A DNA stretch of 64,000 nt from CAXXOK01 sp963666755 (GTDB lineage: Bacteria; Bacillota; Clostridia; Christensenellales; Aristaeellaceae). Under the pieces are notes generated by a model, which did no database searches, had not been told where the DNA came from, and worked only from the letters and a program-made list of their open reading frames with translations. A program made the translations under genes and the position numbers. The stretch lies in the NCBI GenBank assembly GCA_963666755.2, contig CAXXGW010000009.1, forward strand, positions 2,108,001 to 2,172,000. The letters are read 5' to 3'. Position 1 is the stretch's first letter; each line of letters begins with the position of its first letter. Below, in pieces: positions 52,376 to 61,419 of this stretch.

Positions 52376-53438
52376 TACGGCCATGGCAGACGATCAATTC
52401 CAGCCCATATCGGAAATCAAAGCCAATACCCCCGCCCGCTGGACGCAAACTTATCAAACACAGTGGCGAACGGTGGATATCGATACGGCCGTTGAAGTGC
52501 CGGACGTGAGTCAGTTCCCCATCATTCGCGTCACCCCGTGCGATCCGATCGACACACAGCTGCTCACAAACTACGCCGAAGTGCCTACCAACGAACAGGG
52601 TACGCTGGTCGCTTTGCGAAATGGATACGGCGTTGGCGTCGGCACAAACGAGCAGTTTAAAGATGTCCAATACTTTTACGACGGCGCAATCCCAGACCAG
52701 CTTCCGGAGGATAACCCGCTTACTTATCAGGGGGCACTCGATATTGCCAATACGGAGCTAACCCGCCTGTTCGGTTCCGTGACCAGCGACCTGTCCGTCA
52801 GCGAAACCGCTGTTTTCAGCCGGTATTATCACTTCAAAGTCAAAAACAAAGAAAAGGTATGGCTGGATCCTGATCCAAACTATTCGAAGGGCAAGTACTG
52901 GATTATTTTCGATCAAAAATTTCACGATATTGGTTTCGAAGAAAGCATCGAATGTTACAACTCGCTTCGGCTGGGCAAAGAGAGTATGTTTTGCGAGGCG
53001 CAGGTGCTCATGGATATCACCGATGACAGCGATTTCAGCATCCATTCCCACCTGTATCAAGAGGTGGATGTTGTTTACGATGACATTCCCATCCTGCCTT
53101 ATGAAGCGGCCAAAACTGCAATCGAGGAAGAAATCATGGCGGGGCATTTGCGCAGTATCGACACCATGGCGCTTTGTTACGCCCCCTATTTCGACCCGGA
53201 TAACAGCGATGTCTTCTGGCTCTTGCCCGTATGGTACGTGAAGGGCGCTTACACGCGAAACGCCAAACGGGACTTTAACGCCTTTGTGGATGATGCAACG
53301 GGACTGATTGCGGATAGCGGTGTGGAATACTTGGAAGTAGTCTATCAGGCGCAACTCGGTAAATTAATGGATTACAACGATGCGAGCCGTACCCGCAGAA
53401 ACGTGCCAAAAGTAATTACTTGGAATGAAGTAAAGTAA
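52317..53438 (+). CDS. Family X secreted protein (locus 2)
   Basis: This 373-residue protein has a Sec signal peptide (about residues 1-23, ending AMA). Its N-terminal domain starts with the family block ISEIKANTPARWTQTYQTQW, then RTVDIDTAVEVPDV, nearly the same as in the protein at 57680. The C-terminal domain has the FWLLPVWYVKG strand and FNAFVDDATGLI turn (Asp-Ala-Thr-Gly). A GGAGGG site precedes two adjacent ATG codons. It is followed by two membrane proteins and an ABC ATPase, as in locus 1. The function is unknown; an extracytoplasmic sensor or partner of the transporter is the simplest reading. Confidence 0.72.
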   Translation: MMYQHRKSLSGLLLILLLFNTAMADDQFQPISEIKANTPARWTQTYQTQWRTVDIDTAVEVPDVSQFPIIRVTPCDPIDTQLLTNYAEVPTNEQGTLVALRNGYGVGVGTNEQFKDVQYFYDGAIPDQLPEDNPLTYQGALDIANTELTRLFGSVTSDLSVSETAVFSRYYHFKVKNKEKVWLDPDPNYSKGKYWIIFDQKFHDIGFEESIECYNSLRLGKESMFCEAQVLMDITDDSDFSIHSHLYQEVDVVYDDIPILPYEAAKTAIEEEIMAGHLRSIDTMALCYAPYFDPDNSDVFWLLPVWYVKGAYTRNAKRDFNAFVDDATGLIADSGVEYLEVVYQAQLGKLMDYNDASRTRRNVPKVITWNEVK

Positions 53439-53477
53439 ATAGAGGCATGCATCCTACTGAGGAAAAGAGCGTATTCC

Positions 53478-54266
53478 ATGAAAGAAGAACTAAGACTCGC
53501 TTTCGATCCCAAACGCTTTTGGGGGGCCATGCTACTGCTCTTTCTGTGTTTCAACGGTTTTTCGCTACCAAGTTGGCTCAGCATGTACAGCTGGGATCCT
53601 GAATTCAGAGAAACATCCCTGATGCTGACGATCGAGGGCATTTTCTTCGGCGGCGTCATGCTGATCATGCCGCTGTGCGCCAACATCCCCATGACGCCGC
53701 TGCAAGTGGATGAACTCAGAACCTCCTTTGTAGACTGGCGCATCTTTCGCGGTTCCATACGCCTTTACACACTGCGGAAAGTTACCGCCGCGTTTGTAAG
53801 CGGCGCGGCCGTAGCCGGGGGCGCTTTCGCGCTGCACGCGATCCTTTGGAATATTCTCGCGTCGCCATGCAACGTAACGCCGGATTCCTACAGCGCCATT
53901 CCGTTTACGGAGGACTGCATCTACTATTCCTGGCAGTTTATGCCCGGCGCATGGCCTGTTTATGTGAGCATGCTGCTCGGTATCGCCTTTTGCGGTGGCA
54001 TCTGGGCAATCACGGGTATAACCGCCGCTGTTTTTGTGCAGGATAAGCTGCTATCGCTGATCCTGCCTTTCTGTGTTTACTATTTGTGGATGGCCGGTCT
54101 GCCAAATGTGTTGTTTGGTAGCGGCTTCCCGCATCCGGCTGATTTATATAACGACGCCCTGACGTGGCCCATGGTCTATCAGTCCGTTGCCGTCTATTTG
54201 GCCTTTGGCCTGATTTGTATTTTGCTTTATGGCGCGGGTTTGAAAAGGAGGGTGCGCAATGTGTAA
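53478..54266 (+). CDS. ABC transporter membrane protein (locus 2, first)
   Basis: This 262-residue protein has about six membrane helices (FWGAMLLLFLCFNG, GIFFGGVMLIMPLCANI, AAFVSGAAVAGGAFALHAIL, VYVSMLLGIAFCGGIWAI, LLSLILPFCVYYLWM, and a final one). The cytoplasmic stretch ELRTSFVDWRIFRGSIRLYTLRK corresponds in place to the locus 1 loop that should contact the ATPase. It lies 39 bp after the family X gene and overlaps the next membrane gene by 8 bp. Confidence 0.75.
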   Translation: MKEELRLAFDPKRFWGAMLLLFLCFNGFSLPSWLSMYSWDPEFRETSLMLTIEGIFFGGVMLIMPLCANIPMTPLQVDELRTSFVDWRIFRGSIRLYTLRKVTAAFVSGAAVAGGAFALHAILWNILASPCNVTPDSYSAIPFTEDCIYYSWQFMPGAWPVYVSMLLGIAFCGGIWAITGITAAVFVQDKLLSLILPFCVYYLWMAGLPNVLFGSGFPHPADLYNDALTWPMVYQSVAVYLAFGLICILLYGAGLKRRVRNV

Positions 54267-55119
54267 GAAAGGCAATCTCCTGCGCGCGCAAGGCGCGATG
54301 ATCCTGGGGAATTTTGATTCCTGGATTCGCTCGCCCAGAACGATCCTCATGCTGCTTTTTACGGTGACTGCCAGTTTCCTGACAGTACGCAGCTATGGCA
54401 TTGGATTGCGCGCCAATGGTTTTACCATGACAGCGACGGAAAGTCTTGCTTTTTTGCTGCTCACGGGCTTTGGAAAACAATTCCTAGCAAGCGTCACCTT
54501 TCTGGTGATGGTATCGGAACTGCCAAGACGAATCCCGTTTCAACAGTATACGCTGATCCGCGCCAGCCGTACCCGCTGGATCAGTGCACAGTTACTGTAC
54601 TGCTTCCTGATGGTCGTTTTCATGATCGTATTTATGACGCTGGTTTTCGCGCTGTTCCTTCTGCCGGTATCGTCTCCGGGAAGCGGATGGAGCGATACAC
54701 AGCGCATCGCACAGGGCTTGGAACCTGAGCTTGCCTATGTTCCGGAATGGATACGCACGAATTTCTCGCCCATCCAAGCGCTGATGATCGCCATCGTCCC
54801 CATTTTCCTGTTTTGGTTCACCATGGTGTTGATTATCCTGTTTTTCAGCCTTCTGGGCGCACCGATCATCGGCTTGGTGCTGTACAGCACGATTCTGTTT
54901 TCCAGCGTGATCGTATTATTTGAGGACTTGCCGGGATTTTTCATGCCGATGCAATATTCAACGCTACTCAAGATGGTTTATGGCTACGAGGATCAATTTC
55001 AGGCGCGCCTGCTTACGGTTTTTGGCGTTTACGCCGCGTTGATCGGCATGCTGATGGCTGGCATTTTTGTTGCCGCAAAGCATGCGGAGCTTCCCACCTA
55101 CGCGCAGAACAAAAACTAG
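54259..55119 (+). CDS. ABC transporter membrane protein (locus 2, second)
   Basis: This 286-residue protein has six to seven membrane helices. The segment VMVSELPRRIPFQQYTLIRASRTRWISAQLLY is the likely cytoplasmic coupling region and corresponds to SENTLFECVRTTRIQSILGR in locus 1. AAGGAGG precedes the ATG, which overlaps the preceding gene. The stop is TAG, 15 bp before the ATPase start. It presumably forms a heteromeric pump with the preceding protein. Confidence 0.75.
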   Translation: MCKKGNLLRAQGAMILGNFDSWIRSPRTILMLLFTVTASFLTVRSYGIGLRANGFTMTATESLAFLLLTGFGKQFLASVTFLVMVSELPRRIPFQQYTLIRASRTRWISAQLLYCFLMVVFMIVFMTLVFALFLLPVSSPGSGWSDTQRIAQGLEPELAYVPEWIRTNFSPIQALMIAIVPIFLFWFTMVLIILFFSLLGAPIIGLVLYSTILFSSVIVLFEDLPGFFMPMQYSTLLKMVYGYEDQFQARLLTVFGVYAALIGMLMAGIFVAAKHAELPTYAQNKN

Positions 55120-55134
55120 AGAGGGGAAATTCTG

Positions 55135-55800
55135 ATGATCGTGATCCAGCATCTAACGAAAACATATGGCAAACAGACAGTGCTCTCCGATATCACCCTC
55201 ACACTACAGGCTGGTACTATCTACGGCCTTGTTGGCGTGAACGGCAGCGGAAAAACCACCTTGATGCGCTGTATGTGCGGCTTCTCAAAGCCCTCGGCGG
55301 GCAGCGTGGTTTTTAATGGAAATATCATCGGCAAAGACCTTGATTTTCCGCCCAAGACCGGCATCATCATCGAAAGCCCCGGGTTCCTGCCCAATTACTC
55401 TGGCTTGCGGAATCTGGAAATCCTTGCGGCGGTTTCCGGAACAGTCACCAAAGCAAGAATGATAGAGGTTGTTACTTTGGTCGGCCTCGATCCGTCCGAC
55501 AAGAAACCGGTTGGCAAATATAGTCTGGGGATGCGCCAGCGTCTGGGCATTGCACAGGCGATCATGGAAGACCCGGACAACCTGATTTTGGACGAACCCT
55601 TCAACGGTCTGGACAGCCAGGGTATCAAAGACGTTCACTCGCTGCTCAGCAGCCTGAAGGCGCAGGGGAAATGCATCCTGCTCGCCAGTCACAGCGCCTA
55701 TGATATTGCGCAGGCTTGCGATCAGGTGTTTACACTTAGGGACGGGCGGCTCACGGGAACGCCGGTGGAACGCATGCCCTGCAACGCTTTGATAAGATAA
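55135..55800 (+). CDS. ABC transporter ATPase (locus 2)
   Basis: This 221-residue ATP-binding subunit has Walker A GVNGSGKT (about residues 37-44), signature YSLGMRQRLG, Walker B NLILDEP with NGLD, and the H-loop LASHS. It is a single-domain ATPase of the peptide-resistance/export type, and a close relative of the locus 1 ATPase with the shared ESPGFLPNYSGLRNLEIL block. It ends the locus 2 transporter operon. Confidence 0.9.
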   Translation: MIVIQHLTKTYGKQTVLSDITLTLQAGTIYGLVGVNGSGKTTLMRCMCGFSKPSAGSVVFNGNIIGKDLDFPPKTGIIIESPGFLPNYSGLRNLEILAAVSGTVTKARMIEVVTLVGLDPSDKKPVGKYSLGMRQRLGIAQAIMEDPDNLILDEPFNGLDSQGIKDVHSLLSSLKAQGKCILLASHSAYDIAQACDQVFTLRDGRLTGTPVERMPCNALIR

Positions 55801-55941
55801 GTTTATGAACCCCAGCCTCCGCAGTTTAAGCTGGATTCATCCATTGGCTCTGGTGCAAAGACATGTCCAGAACAGATGTCCTCAAGTGTTCGGAAAGACT
55901 CGAATTGACCGATCCGCATAGGGGGGTCAGGAGTAAGTTGT

Positions 55942-56178
55942 ATGCGTAAACCAATCCTTTTCATATCCGGTGTCGTGTCCGTCAGTTTATCGCTTGTTGC
56001 CTATGCAGTACTGCTTTGCTATACTCAGGTAAATATGGTAACGGCTATCTTGAAACAAACCCCTTACGCTCCTGATTTTTGGCACCATGTTCACATGCCG
56101 CTTTTTGTGTTGGTGTCCGTATATCTTATGCTGGGGCTATGGGTTTGCGTCTATGGCATAAGGGGTTTTCATATGTAA
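55942..56178 (+). CDS. Small two-helix membrane protein
   Basis: This 78-residue protein has two membrane helices (about residues 5-28 and 50-72) joined by a short external loop, PYAPDFWHHVHMP. No family was recognised. AGGAG precedes the start with 7-bp spacing. It stands between the ABC operon and a convergent family X gene and ends before a very long hairpin. Confidence 0.55.
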   Translation: MRKPILFISGVVSVSLSLVAYAVLLCYTQVNMVTAILKQTPYAPDFWHHVHMPLFVLVSVYLMLGLWVCVYGIRGFHM

Positions 56179-56235
56179 AAAACGAATTGTGAAAAATCTC
56201 AGAACCCAAATAAGCATGCGTATACGACCCAATGG

Positions 56236-56284
56236 CATACTGTGAGAAGCCCGCAGCTAAAAGCTGCGGGCTTCTCACAGTATG
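56236..56284. terminator. Bidirectional terminator with 23-bp perfect stem
   Basis: Two exact 23-base complementary arms (starting CATACTGTGAGAAGCC) enclose a 3-base AAA loop. It sits between convergent genes, and can serve both directions. The stem is unusually long and perfect, and lacks a T-run. Confidence 0.75.
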
Positions 56285-56322
56285 GTGTGCCTTTGTTCAG
56301 GCTCCGCGGTACAACCGGATCG

Positions 56323-57486
56323 CTATTGGCCGGATGTCATTTTACGGACTTCATCCAAACCGTTAGCCATCACTTCTCCCGTTACGGCATTGATCCACAG
56401 TTGGTACCGATTCCCGCTTTCCAAGTATTCCTGCTCCGTGGGCACCGTGTACCCGTTGGCCGCGCGAGCGGGATCATCTTTGGTGTCAAAACCGTATACG
56501 CACCAGGCCGGTACCAATAGCCACCGCCGGTCACCCGCATCCAACGGCATATTCTGCGCGCTCTCCAGCGAAGCGTAACCCAACTCTATGCTGTAGACAG
56601 TTTTCAGCTTTCCTTCGTCGATACGGTTTTGGAGGGTTTGTAAAACCGTCTGGAAGGGCGCCAGGGCAACCTCCGGATGAATCATTTGTTCGGTTTCCAG
56701 TATCTCCATATAGATTCCGAAATCCTCCTCGGAAAGGATATTCATCGATAGTTCCTGCCCAGATGTATACGCGCCGTCCTCCGCTTCTCTGCTTCTGTCC
56801 GCAAAGCCATAGCCCTTGCCGGAGCCGAAAATGCGCACTCCGTTCAGGTACTGCGACATTTGCAGCTTGTAATACCCTTTGTTGTAGCCCTTGGCAAGGT
56901 TTTTATCGCTAAAGACCATCACCACATAAGCATCCCCGCGGCTGGTGGTGCCTAGCTTATCATGGGATACATACCCCCGCGAGGTTGCCGCCTGCCAGGT
57001 AACCCGGATATCCGCCTTCCAACCGCATGCGGCAATCAACTCCCGTAGCTTCTCCGCCGGGCGCTCCCACGGCATGTCGTTGGCGTCGGGCATACGGTTT
57101 TGATAAAGATAGCAGCCCGCCTGAATATCATTGAAGATTTTTGTTTTCCCTTTGGGCGCAAAGCGAAAGAAGCAAAAAAACTCATAATGGCCGTCCGGGC
57201 CAAGAGGGATGTCTTCCACCGCGGTGTATTTTGCAAGCAGCGCCGTTTTGTCCAGTTGCATCAGGCGCATGTTTTGCACGTCCAGATGCTCTGTTTCCGG
57301 GAAAATAACCGGAACCTGTGTGGGCGTCGGCACGCCGTCGGCGCCCGGCAGTTCCAGCGTGACCGTTACCGGCGTCTGTGCGCGAAGTTCCGCCAGCGTG
57401 ACCGATTCCGCCACGGCGGGTTGCGCCGCCATGAGTATGCAGAAGAAGAACCCAACCACAAGGGACTGCACCCGTTTCATCTTCAT
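56323..57486 (-). CDS. Family X-related secreted protein
   Basis: This 387-residue protein has a Sec signal peptide (ending AVA). Its N-terminal part shares the TLAELRAQTPVTVTLELP opening with family X. Its C-terminal part has YSIELGYASLESA and LLVPAWCVYGFDTKDD...YQLWINAVTGEV, the same tryptophan strand and Asn/Asp-Ala-x-Thr-Gly turn. The middle is more divergent than in the other members. GAGGT precedes the ATG. It follows the next family X gene after 193 bp that include a hairpin, so both belong to one minus-strand operon with sigma and anti-sigma genes. Confidence 0.68.
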   Translation of the reverse strand: MKMKRVQSLVVGFFFCILMAAQPAVAESVTLAELRAQTPVTVTLELPGADGVPTPTQVPVIFPETEHLDVQNMRLMQLDKTALLAKYTAVEDIPLGPDGHYEFFCFFRFAPKGKTKIFNDIQAGCYLYQNRMPDANDMPWERPAEKLRELIAACGWKADIRVTWQAATSRGYVSHDKLGTTSRGDAYVVMVFSDKNLAKGYNKGYYKLQMSQYLNGVRIFGSGKGYGFADRSREAEDGAYTSGQELSMNILSEEDFGIYMEILETEQMIHPEVALAPFQTVLQTLQNRIDEGKLKTVYSIELGYASLESAQNMPLDAGDRRWLLVPAWCVYGFDTKDDPARAANGYTVPTEQEYLESGNRYQLWINAVTGEVMANGLDEVRKMTSGQ

Positions 57487-57516
57487 TTTACCTCAACGCT
57501 CCGTTCAAATTGGTGC

Positions 57517-57553
57517 GGGTGTCCGGCTCCCGCTCCGCAGAACCCGGACACCC
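57517..57553 (-). terminator. Stem-loop between two family X genes
   Basis: GGGTGTCCGG and CCGGACACCC form a perfect 10-bp stem with a 17-base loop, about 130 bp after the upstream family X gene. Confidence 0.6.
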
Positions 57554-57679
57554 CGTTCCATGGTAACCGCGCCCGGATTGCCCTCTCCCCCCTCCGCTGC
57601 CCCATCCGTTTGCTGAACAAAGCCTATGGGATTCAAGGGTTTTTCGCGCTGGGCAAGGGTACCTATCGCTGCTTCCGGG

Positions 57680-58858
57680 TCAGGGTTTGCCGCCCACATC
57701 GTCCCAGCTGAGAAAGCCCCTGTACTCGCAGCGATCTTTGGCGTTGCTTTCCTGTACCATTTTGCCCGTTTGCGCGTCCACCACAAGCTGCCGGTAATTC
57801 AGGCTGTTACGCTCATCGCCGTTGTTTTCACTCTCGGTGTAAGTGCGCAGCTTCGCGGTTGGGCTGCTTGCGTACAGGCAGTTGATCAGCCATATGGGCT
57901 TTGCGTAGTAGCGAAGGGTATCGTAGGGCACGGATTCGTCTCCCTTTGCGCGGTACAGACCCGGTTCGTTGTACAGCGCATAGCCAAACTGCAACTCATA
58001 GACCTTGCGAATATAGCCGGCTCTGATTTCCGCCTCCACGGAGGCCTCCACCTTATCCAGCGGGCACAGGGGAACATCCTCGGCGAGCACGCCGTTCTGC
58101 TTTTGCGCGCTGATGTAAATCTGTGTAATGCCCCCCGCGTACGCATCGTAGCAGGCGAACAGGTTGGATGTCAGCAGCTCGAAGTATTCATCGAAGCGGG
58201 ATTCGCCGTTGTCATGATCGCAGACCGCGCTCCAGATATGACGCAACAGCGGAATGCCGTTCATCTTCTGGTAGGCTTCGAGCAGGATTTGCCCCGGCAG
58301 CGCGTCCTGCTTTTTGCCGTAGTAGTACCAGTGCTGGGCCCACAGGCGGCTGGGGCGATCCACCATGTAATCGTCCGGGTTATAACCAAAGCGCGTAAGC
58401 TCTTGGTTGATCTGGGCGCAGATTTCCCCGAAGGGCACGTCACACAGGGGCACATAGGTGTTTTCCGGCGCAAAGCCCGCATACCATGCGCCCTTTGCCT
58501 CCTGCATGCTGTTGATGCGCTTGCCGTCTACCTTCTTTGGCACGGAGATTTCGTCGTTATACAGCAGCAGGCTGCCGTCATCACGGCCTTCCACGGTATC
58601 CCAGCCGCTTTGCGCGGCCGTCAGAAGCGGCTTGCGCTGCGCATAGCCAACGGTCATCACCGGCACGGCATCCACGTCCGGCAGCAGAATTTCCGCGTCG
58701 ATATCCACGGTGCGCCACTTGGTTTCACAGGTTTGCGTCCACTTCGCCGGCGCCTGCGCGCGCAATGTGGAGATGGTGTAATAAGCTTCCTCCGCTTGAG
58801 AGGCAAGGGGTAGGATTGCCAGCAAGGCTGAAAGTCCGAGGGCGAAACACTTTTTCAT
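57680..58858 (-). CDS. Family X secreted protein (minus-strand operon)
   Basis: This 392-residue protein has a Sec signal peptide (ending SQA). Its opening ISTLRAQAPAKWTQTCETKW, then RTVDIDAEILLPDV, mirrors the locus 2 family X protein. The C-terminal domain has VYELQFGYALYN, AKPIWLINCLY and LVVDAQTGKM (Asp-Ala-x-Thr-Gly). AAGGAA precedes the ATG. It lies 64 bp downstream of an anti-sigma gene and so is probably part of that sigma factor's regulon. Of the members seen here, it and 52317 are the most similar pair. Confidence 0.72.
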   Translation of the reverse strand: MKKCFALGLSALLAILPLASQAEEAYYTISTLRAQAPAKWTQTCETKWRTVDIDAEILLPDVDAVPVMTVGYAQRKPLLTAAQSGWDTVEGRDDGSLLLYNDEISVPKKVDGKRINSMQEAKGAWYAGFAPENTYVPLCDVPFGEICAQINQELTRFGYNPDDYMVDRPSRLWAQHWYYYGKKQDALPGQILLEAYQKMNGIPLLRHIWSAVCDHDNGESRFDEYFELLTSNLFACYDAYAGGITQIYISAQKQNGVLAEDVPLCPLDKVEASVEAEIRAGYIRKVYELQFGYALYNEPGLYRAKGDESVPYDTLRYYAKPIWLINCLYASSPTAKLRTYTESENNGDERNSLNYRQLVVDAQTGKMVQESNAKDRCEYRGFLSWDDVGGKP

Positions 58859-58922
58859 GGTTTGTTCCTTCCTGCGTTGGCGGGTTGCGGCGGGCGGGTT
58901 TTGGCCCGCCCGCCGCCAGCCG

Positions 58923-60140
58923 TTATTTTACCTTTACCGCGTAGGCCATCTCTGCAACGCCATCCGTCACGGGCGCCAGATACAGCGCGTCCGGCAGTTT
59001 TTCGATGTACGGGTAGGTAAATTCGGCCCATTCGTTTCCGTATCCGTTCAAGCCGAAATTATCCGTATCCGGGAACAGCGCCTTGCCGTCTCCATCCACC
59101 AGCGTTAAAGCGTAGATCCAATCGTTAAACACATCCGCGCCGCCATACTCAAAGAGCAGGGTGCCGTCCTCCCCATAGAAGCCTCGGCCGTATTCCTGCT
59201 GATAGGCGGCCACCACATCCGGATCGGCATCCAGAGAAAGTGTGATGTAGCTCATTAGCGGTGTAAAGGCAGCCTCCTTGACCGCGGCTGTGCCGTAGGG
59301 GGTGGTCACGGGCACGTTGGGGGCTGCGGTACGCACCTTGGCCAGCATACCGGTCGTATCCAGCGTGAAGGACACCATGCCTTTCTCCGGGAGTTTCATC
59401 AGGCCGTTACCGTCATACCGCTCCGGGTGTTTTTGCAGCATATAATCATCCGTCGACTGCCGCTCGCCAATGGGCAGGGCGATTTCCACCTTGCCGGATA
59501 GTTGCATGTTCACATTATCCAGCCGCCAGTATTCGGTTTCGACCAGCTCGCCGGGGGTGGGGCTACCGCTCATGACATTGCCGGAGTTGGCGGGCATATC
59601 GACACATTGCCCGTTGATCCAAAGGTGGTCGATCCACCAGCCGACATTGCGGTCGAACAGCAGCTGCATATCCGCATCGCTTACGCCCTCGCCGCTGCCC
59701 CCATCGCGGTATGCGCCCAGCGGCGTATCGACGTCGGGCATATGGTAGGTATACCGGATGAACAGCGTTCTGCCGTCATAGCCCGCCTCGTCCACGGTAA
59801 TGGTGACCCCGTTAACCGTTGTTTGCCCAAGGCCGCTGTGCATAACCCCATCCGCAGTGGTCGGAGTGGGGCCGGTCATGAAGCGTAAGGCGTCAAACAG
59901 CTGCCAGCGATACGCGGCGAAGGCTACGGTAGCCAGCAGCAGCGCCGCAATGAGCACAAAGGCGAGCGTCCGCCCCCTGTGCGCCCGGCCGCGCGCCGTT
60001 GCTGTATGGTCAGGATAAGCCTGCGCGTTCTGTTCGCGCGCAACGATGCCGCCAAGCGTACGGCACATCGCCTGATGAAAATCCTCGGGAACCTCCGGCG
60101 TAATTGCCTCCAGTTCCCGCTGACGGTCATGGATAGTCAT
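58923..60140 (-). CDS. Membrane anti-sigma factor, DUF4179-like
   Basis: This 405-residue protein has a cytoplasmic N-terminal region (about 1-55), one membrane helix (TLAFVLIAALLLATVAFAAY, about 55-75) and a large extracytoplasmic beta-rich domain. It has the layout of clostridial anti-sigma factors with DUF4179-type sensors. Its ATG overlaps the sigma stop (ATGA), and GGGAGG is correctly placed within the sigma gene end. It should bind the preceding sigma factor and release it on an envelope signal. Confidence 0.75.
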   Translation of the reverse strand: MTIHDRQRELEAITPEVPEDFHQAMCRTLGGIVAREQNAQAYPDHTATARGRAHRGRTLAFVLIAALLLATVAFAAYRWQLFDALRFMTGPTPTTADGVMHSGLGQTTVNGVTITVDEAGYDGRTLFIRYTYHMPDVDTPLGAYRDGGSGEGVSDADMQLLFDRNVGWWIDHLWINGQCVDMPANSGNVMSGSPTPGELVETEYWRLDNVNMQLSGKVEIALPIGERQSTDDYMLQKHPERYDGNGLMKLPEKGMVSFTLDTTGMLAKVRTAAPNVPVTTPYGTAAVKEAAFTPLMSYITLSLDADPDVVAAYQQEYGRGFYGEDGTLLFEYGGADVFNDWIYALTLVDGDGKALFPDTDNFGLNGYGNEWAEFTYPYIEKLPDALYLAPVTDGVAEMAYAVKVK

Positions 60141-60619
60141 GGTTCTACCTCCCATTCTTCACGAAGCAGGTCGCTCAGCCGCATGCGCGCAAAACGCATG
60201 CGCGTTTTCACGGTTCCGGAGGGCAAACCGAGCAGTTGCGCCGTCTCCTGTACGGAGTATCCTTCCAGGTAGTGCAGCGTAACCACCACGCGCCATTCAG
60301 GCTTGAGGCTGTCGAGCGCTTCCCGTAGCGGTACGGGGGTTTGCGGTGGCTCCACAGTCACGGTATCTTCCTCCAAAGGGGAGTATCTGCGCTTTTGATG
60401 CCCGCGCAGCACATCGTTACACTGGTTAACCAGGATACGCATCAGCCACGGGCGGAACCGATCCATGCTGCGCAGCGATCCCCTTTTTTGCCATGCGCGG
60501 GTTAACGCCTCCTGCACCGCGTCGGCGCAATCGTCATTGTTGCGCAGCAGAGAATAGCTTACGCGGTACATCAGCTTTTCCATGCGCATGGCTTCCGTTT
60601 GAAACGTTACGGAGTCCAC
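60137..60619 (-). CDS. ECF sigma factor (minus strand)
   Basis: This 160-residue sigma factor has region 2 MEKLMYRVSYSLLRNNDDCADAVQEALTRAWQKRGSLR and region 4 LREALDSLKPEWRVVVTLHYLEGYSVQETAQLLGLPSGTVKTRM. The GTG start is selected because AAAGGAG lies 9 bp upstream and it gives the normal ECF length; the longer reading frame has no start signal. It is translationally coupled to the anti-sigma gene. The likely targets are its own operon, including the two family X genes. Confidence 0.85.
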   Translation of the reverse strand: MDSVTFQTEAMRMEKLMYRVSYSLLRNNDDCADAVQEALTRAWQKRGSLRSMDRFRPWLMRILVNQCNDVLRGHQKRRYSPLEEDTVTVEPPQTPVPLREALDSLKPEWRVVVTLHYLEGYSVQETAQLLGLPSGTVKTRMRFARMRLSDLLREEWEVEP

Positions 60620-61419
60620 GGGGTTCTCTCCTTTCGCTGCCCGGGGGATCAGGCCGTTCGCCCGGGCTTTTCCTTTGCAAAGGGTTTCGATCATAAGACG
60701 GCGCAGAGGAGGAAACGGTTTTATCATTTTGAAATTACTCCCCTGTGCCATTCTGCGGAACGACAACCCAATTCTCCACGATACGCGGAAGGGCGATATT
60801 GAACACGTGCTTATCCCTCTTTCGGTTGGGTTTATCATGCGCAAGTTTCGCACATTCAGGGAGAATGCGAATATAAAACGCGCTGAACGGGCGTGATTTG
60901 ATTGAGGGAAGTTATTTTATGGCGAGTCTGCTTCAGGTACGTGCTTTCTGAACCCTGCAGGAACCATACGCGCGGTGCTAAGCGCCGGAATTCGATCATT
61001 GCTGGCAGTATTGCTAAAAGTAAGAGGGGTTTCACTGCATTGTGCGCCATTGGGTCCACCAGATTAACTGTATAAGGCCGATGCTACTTCACGTTGTCCC
61101 AAGAAAGATAGGTTCCCAAGCTCCGTGTTTGAGTCTGATCCTCCGGGTCAGGGTATTTAGCCGTTTTCGCGTTGAAATATTGCACCTCATTTCAGGATGT
61201 AGTATAACCATCTCAAGTGATAAGACGAAATATAGTAAGTGCTTGGTTGACACGCCTGTGATTTTAGTACCGATACGCCCCGTTGCCGCATCTCACACAA
61301 CCACACGCATTACATTTTTCACGTTATCGGCTGTGCTAAGAAAAAAAATACTCCCCCATTCAAGTATTTATCCTTCCCATGCGTCTAACAGGTGAAAGAG
61401 CTCTTTTGGGAGGAACACC
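60620..61419. other. Intergenic region between divergent sigma genes
   Basis: About 800 bp without a supported gene between two divergently transcribed sigma factor genes. Short open frames are present but without start signals. A TTGACA at 61247 has no good -10 partner. ECF-type promoters are expected here but could not be assigned. Confidence 0.4.

Noticed and set aside
57626..58813. A 395-codon plus-strand open frame opposite the family X gene
   Set aside because: The minus-strand protein has a signal peptide and is conserved with its paralogues, while this frame has no ribosome binding site or motif.
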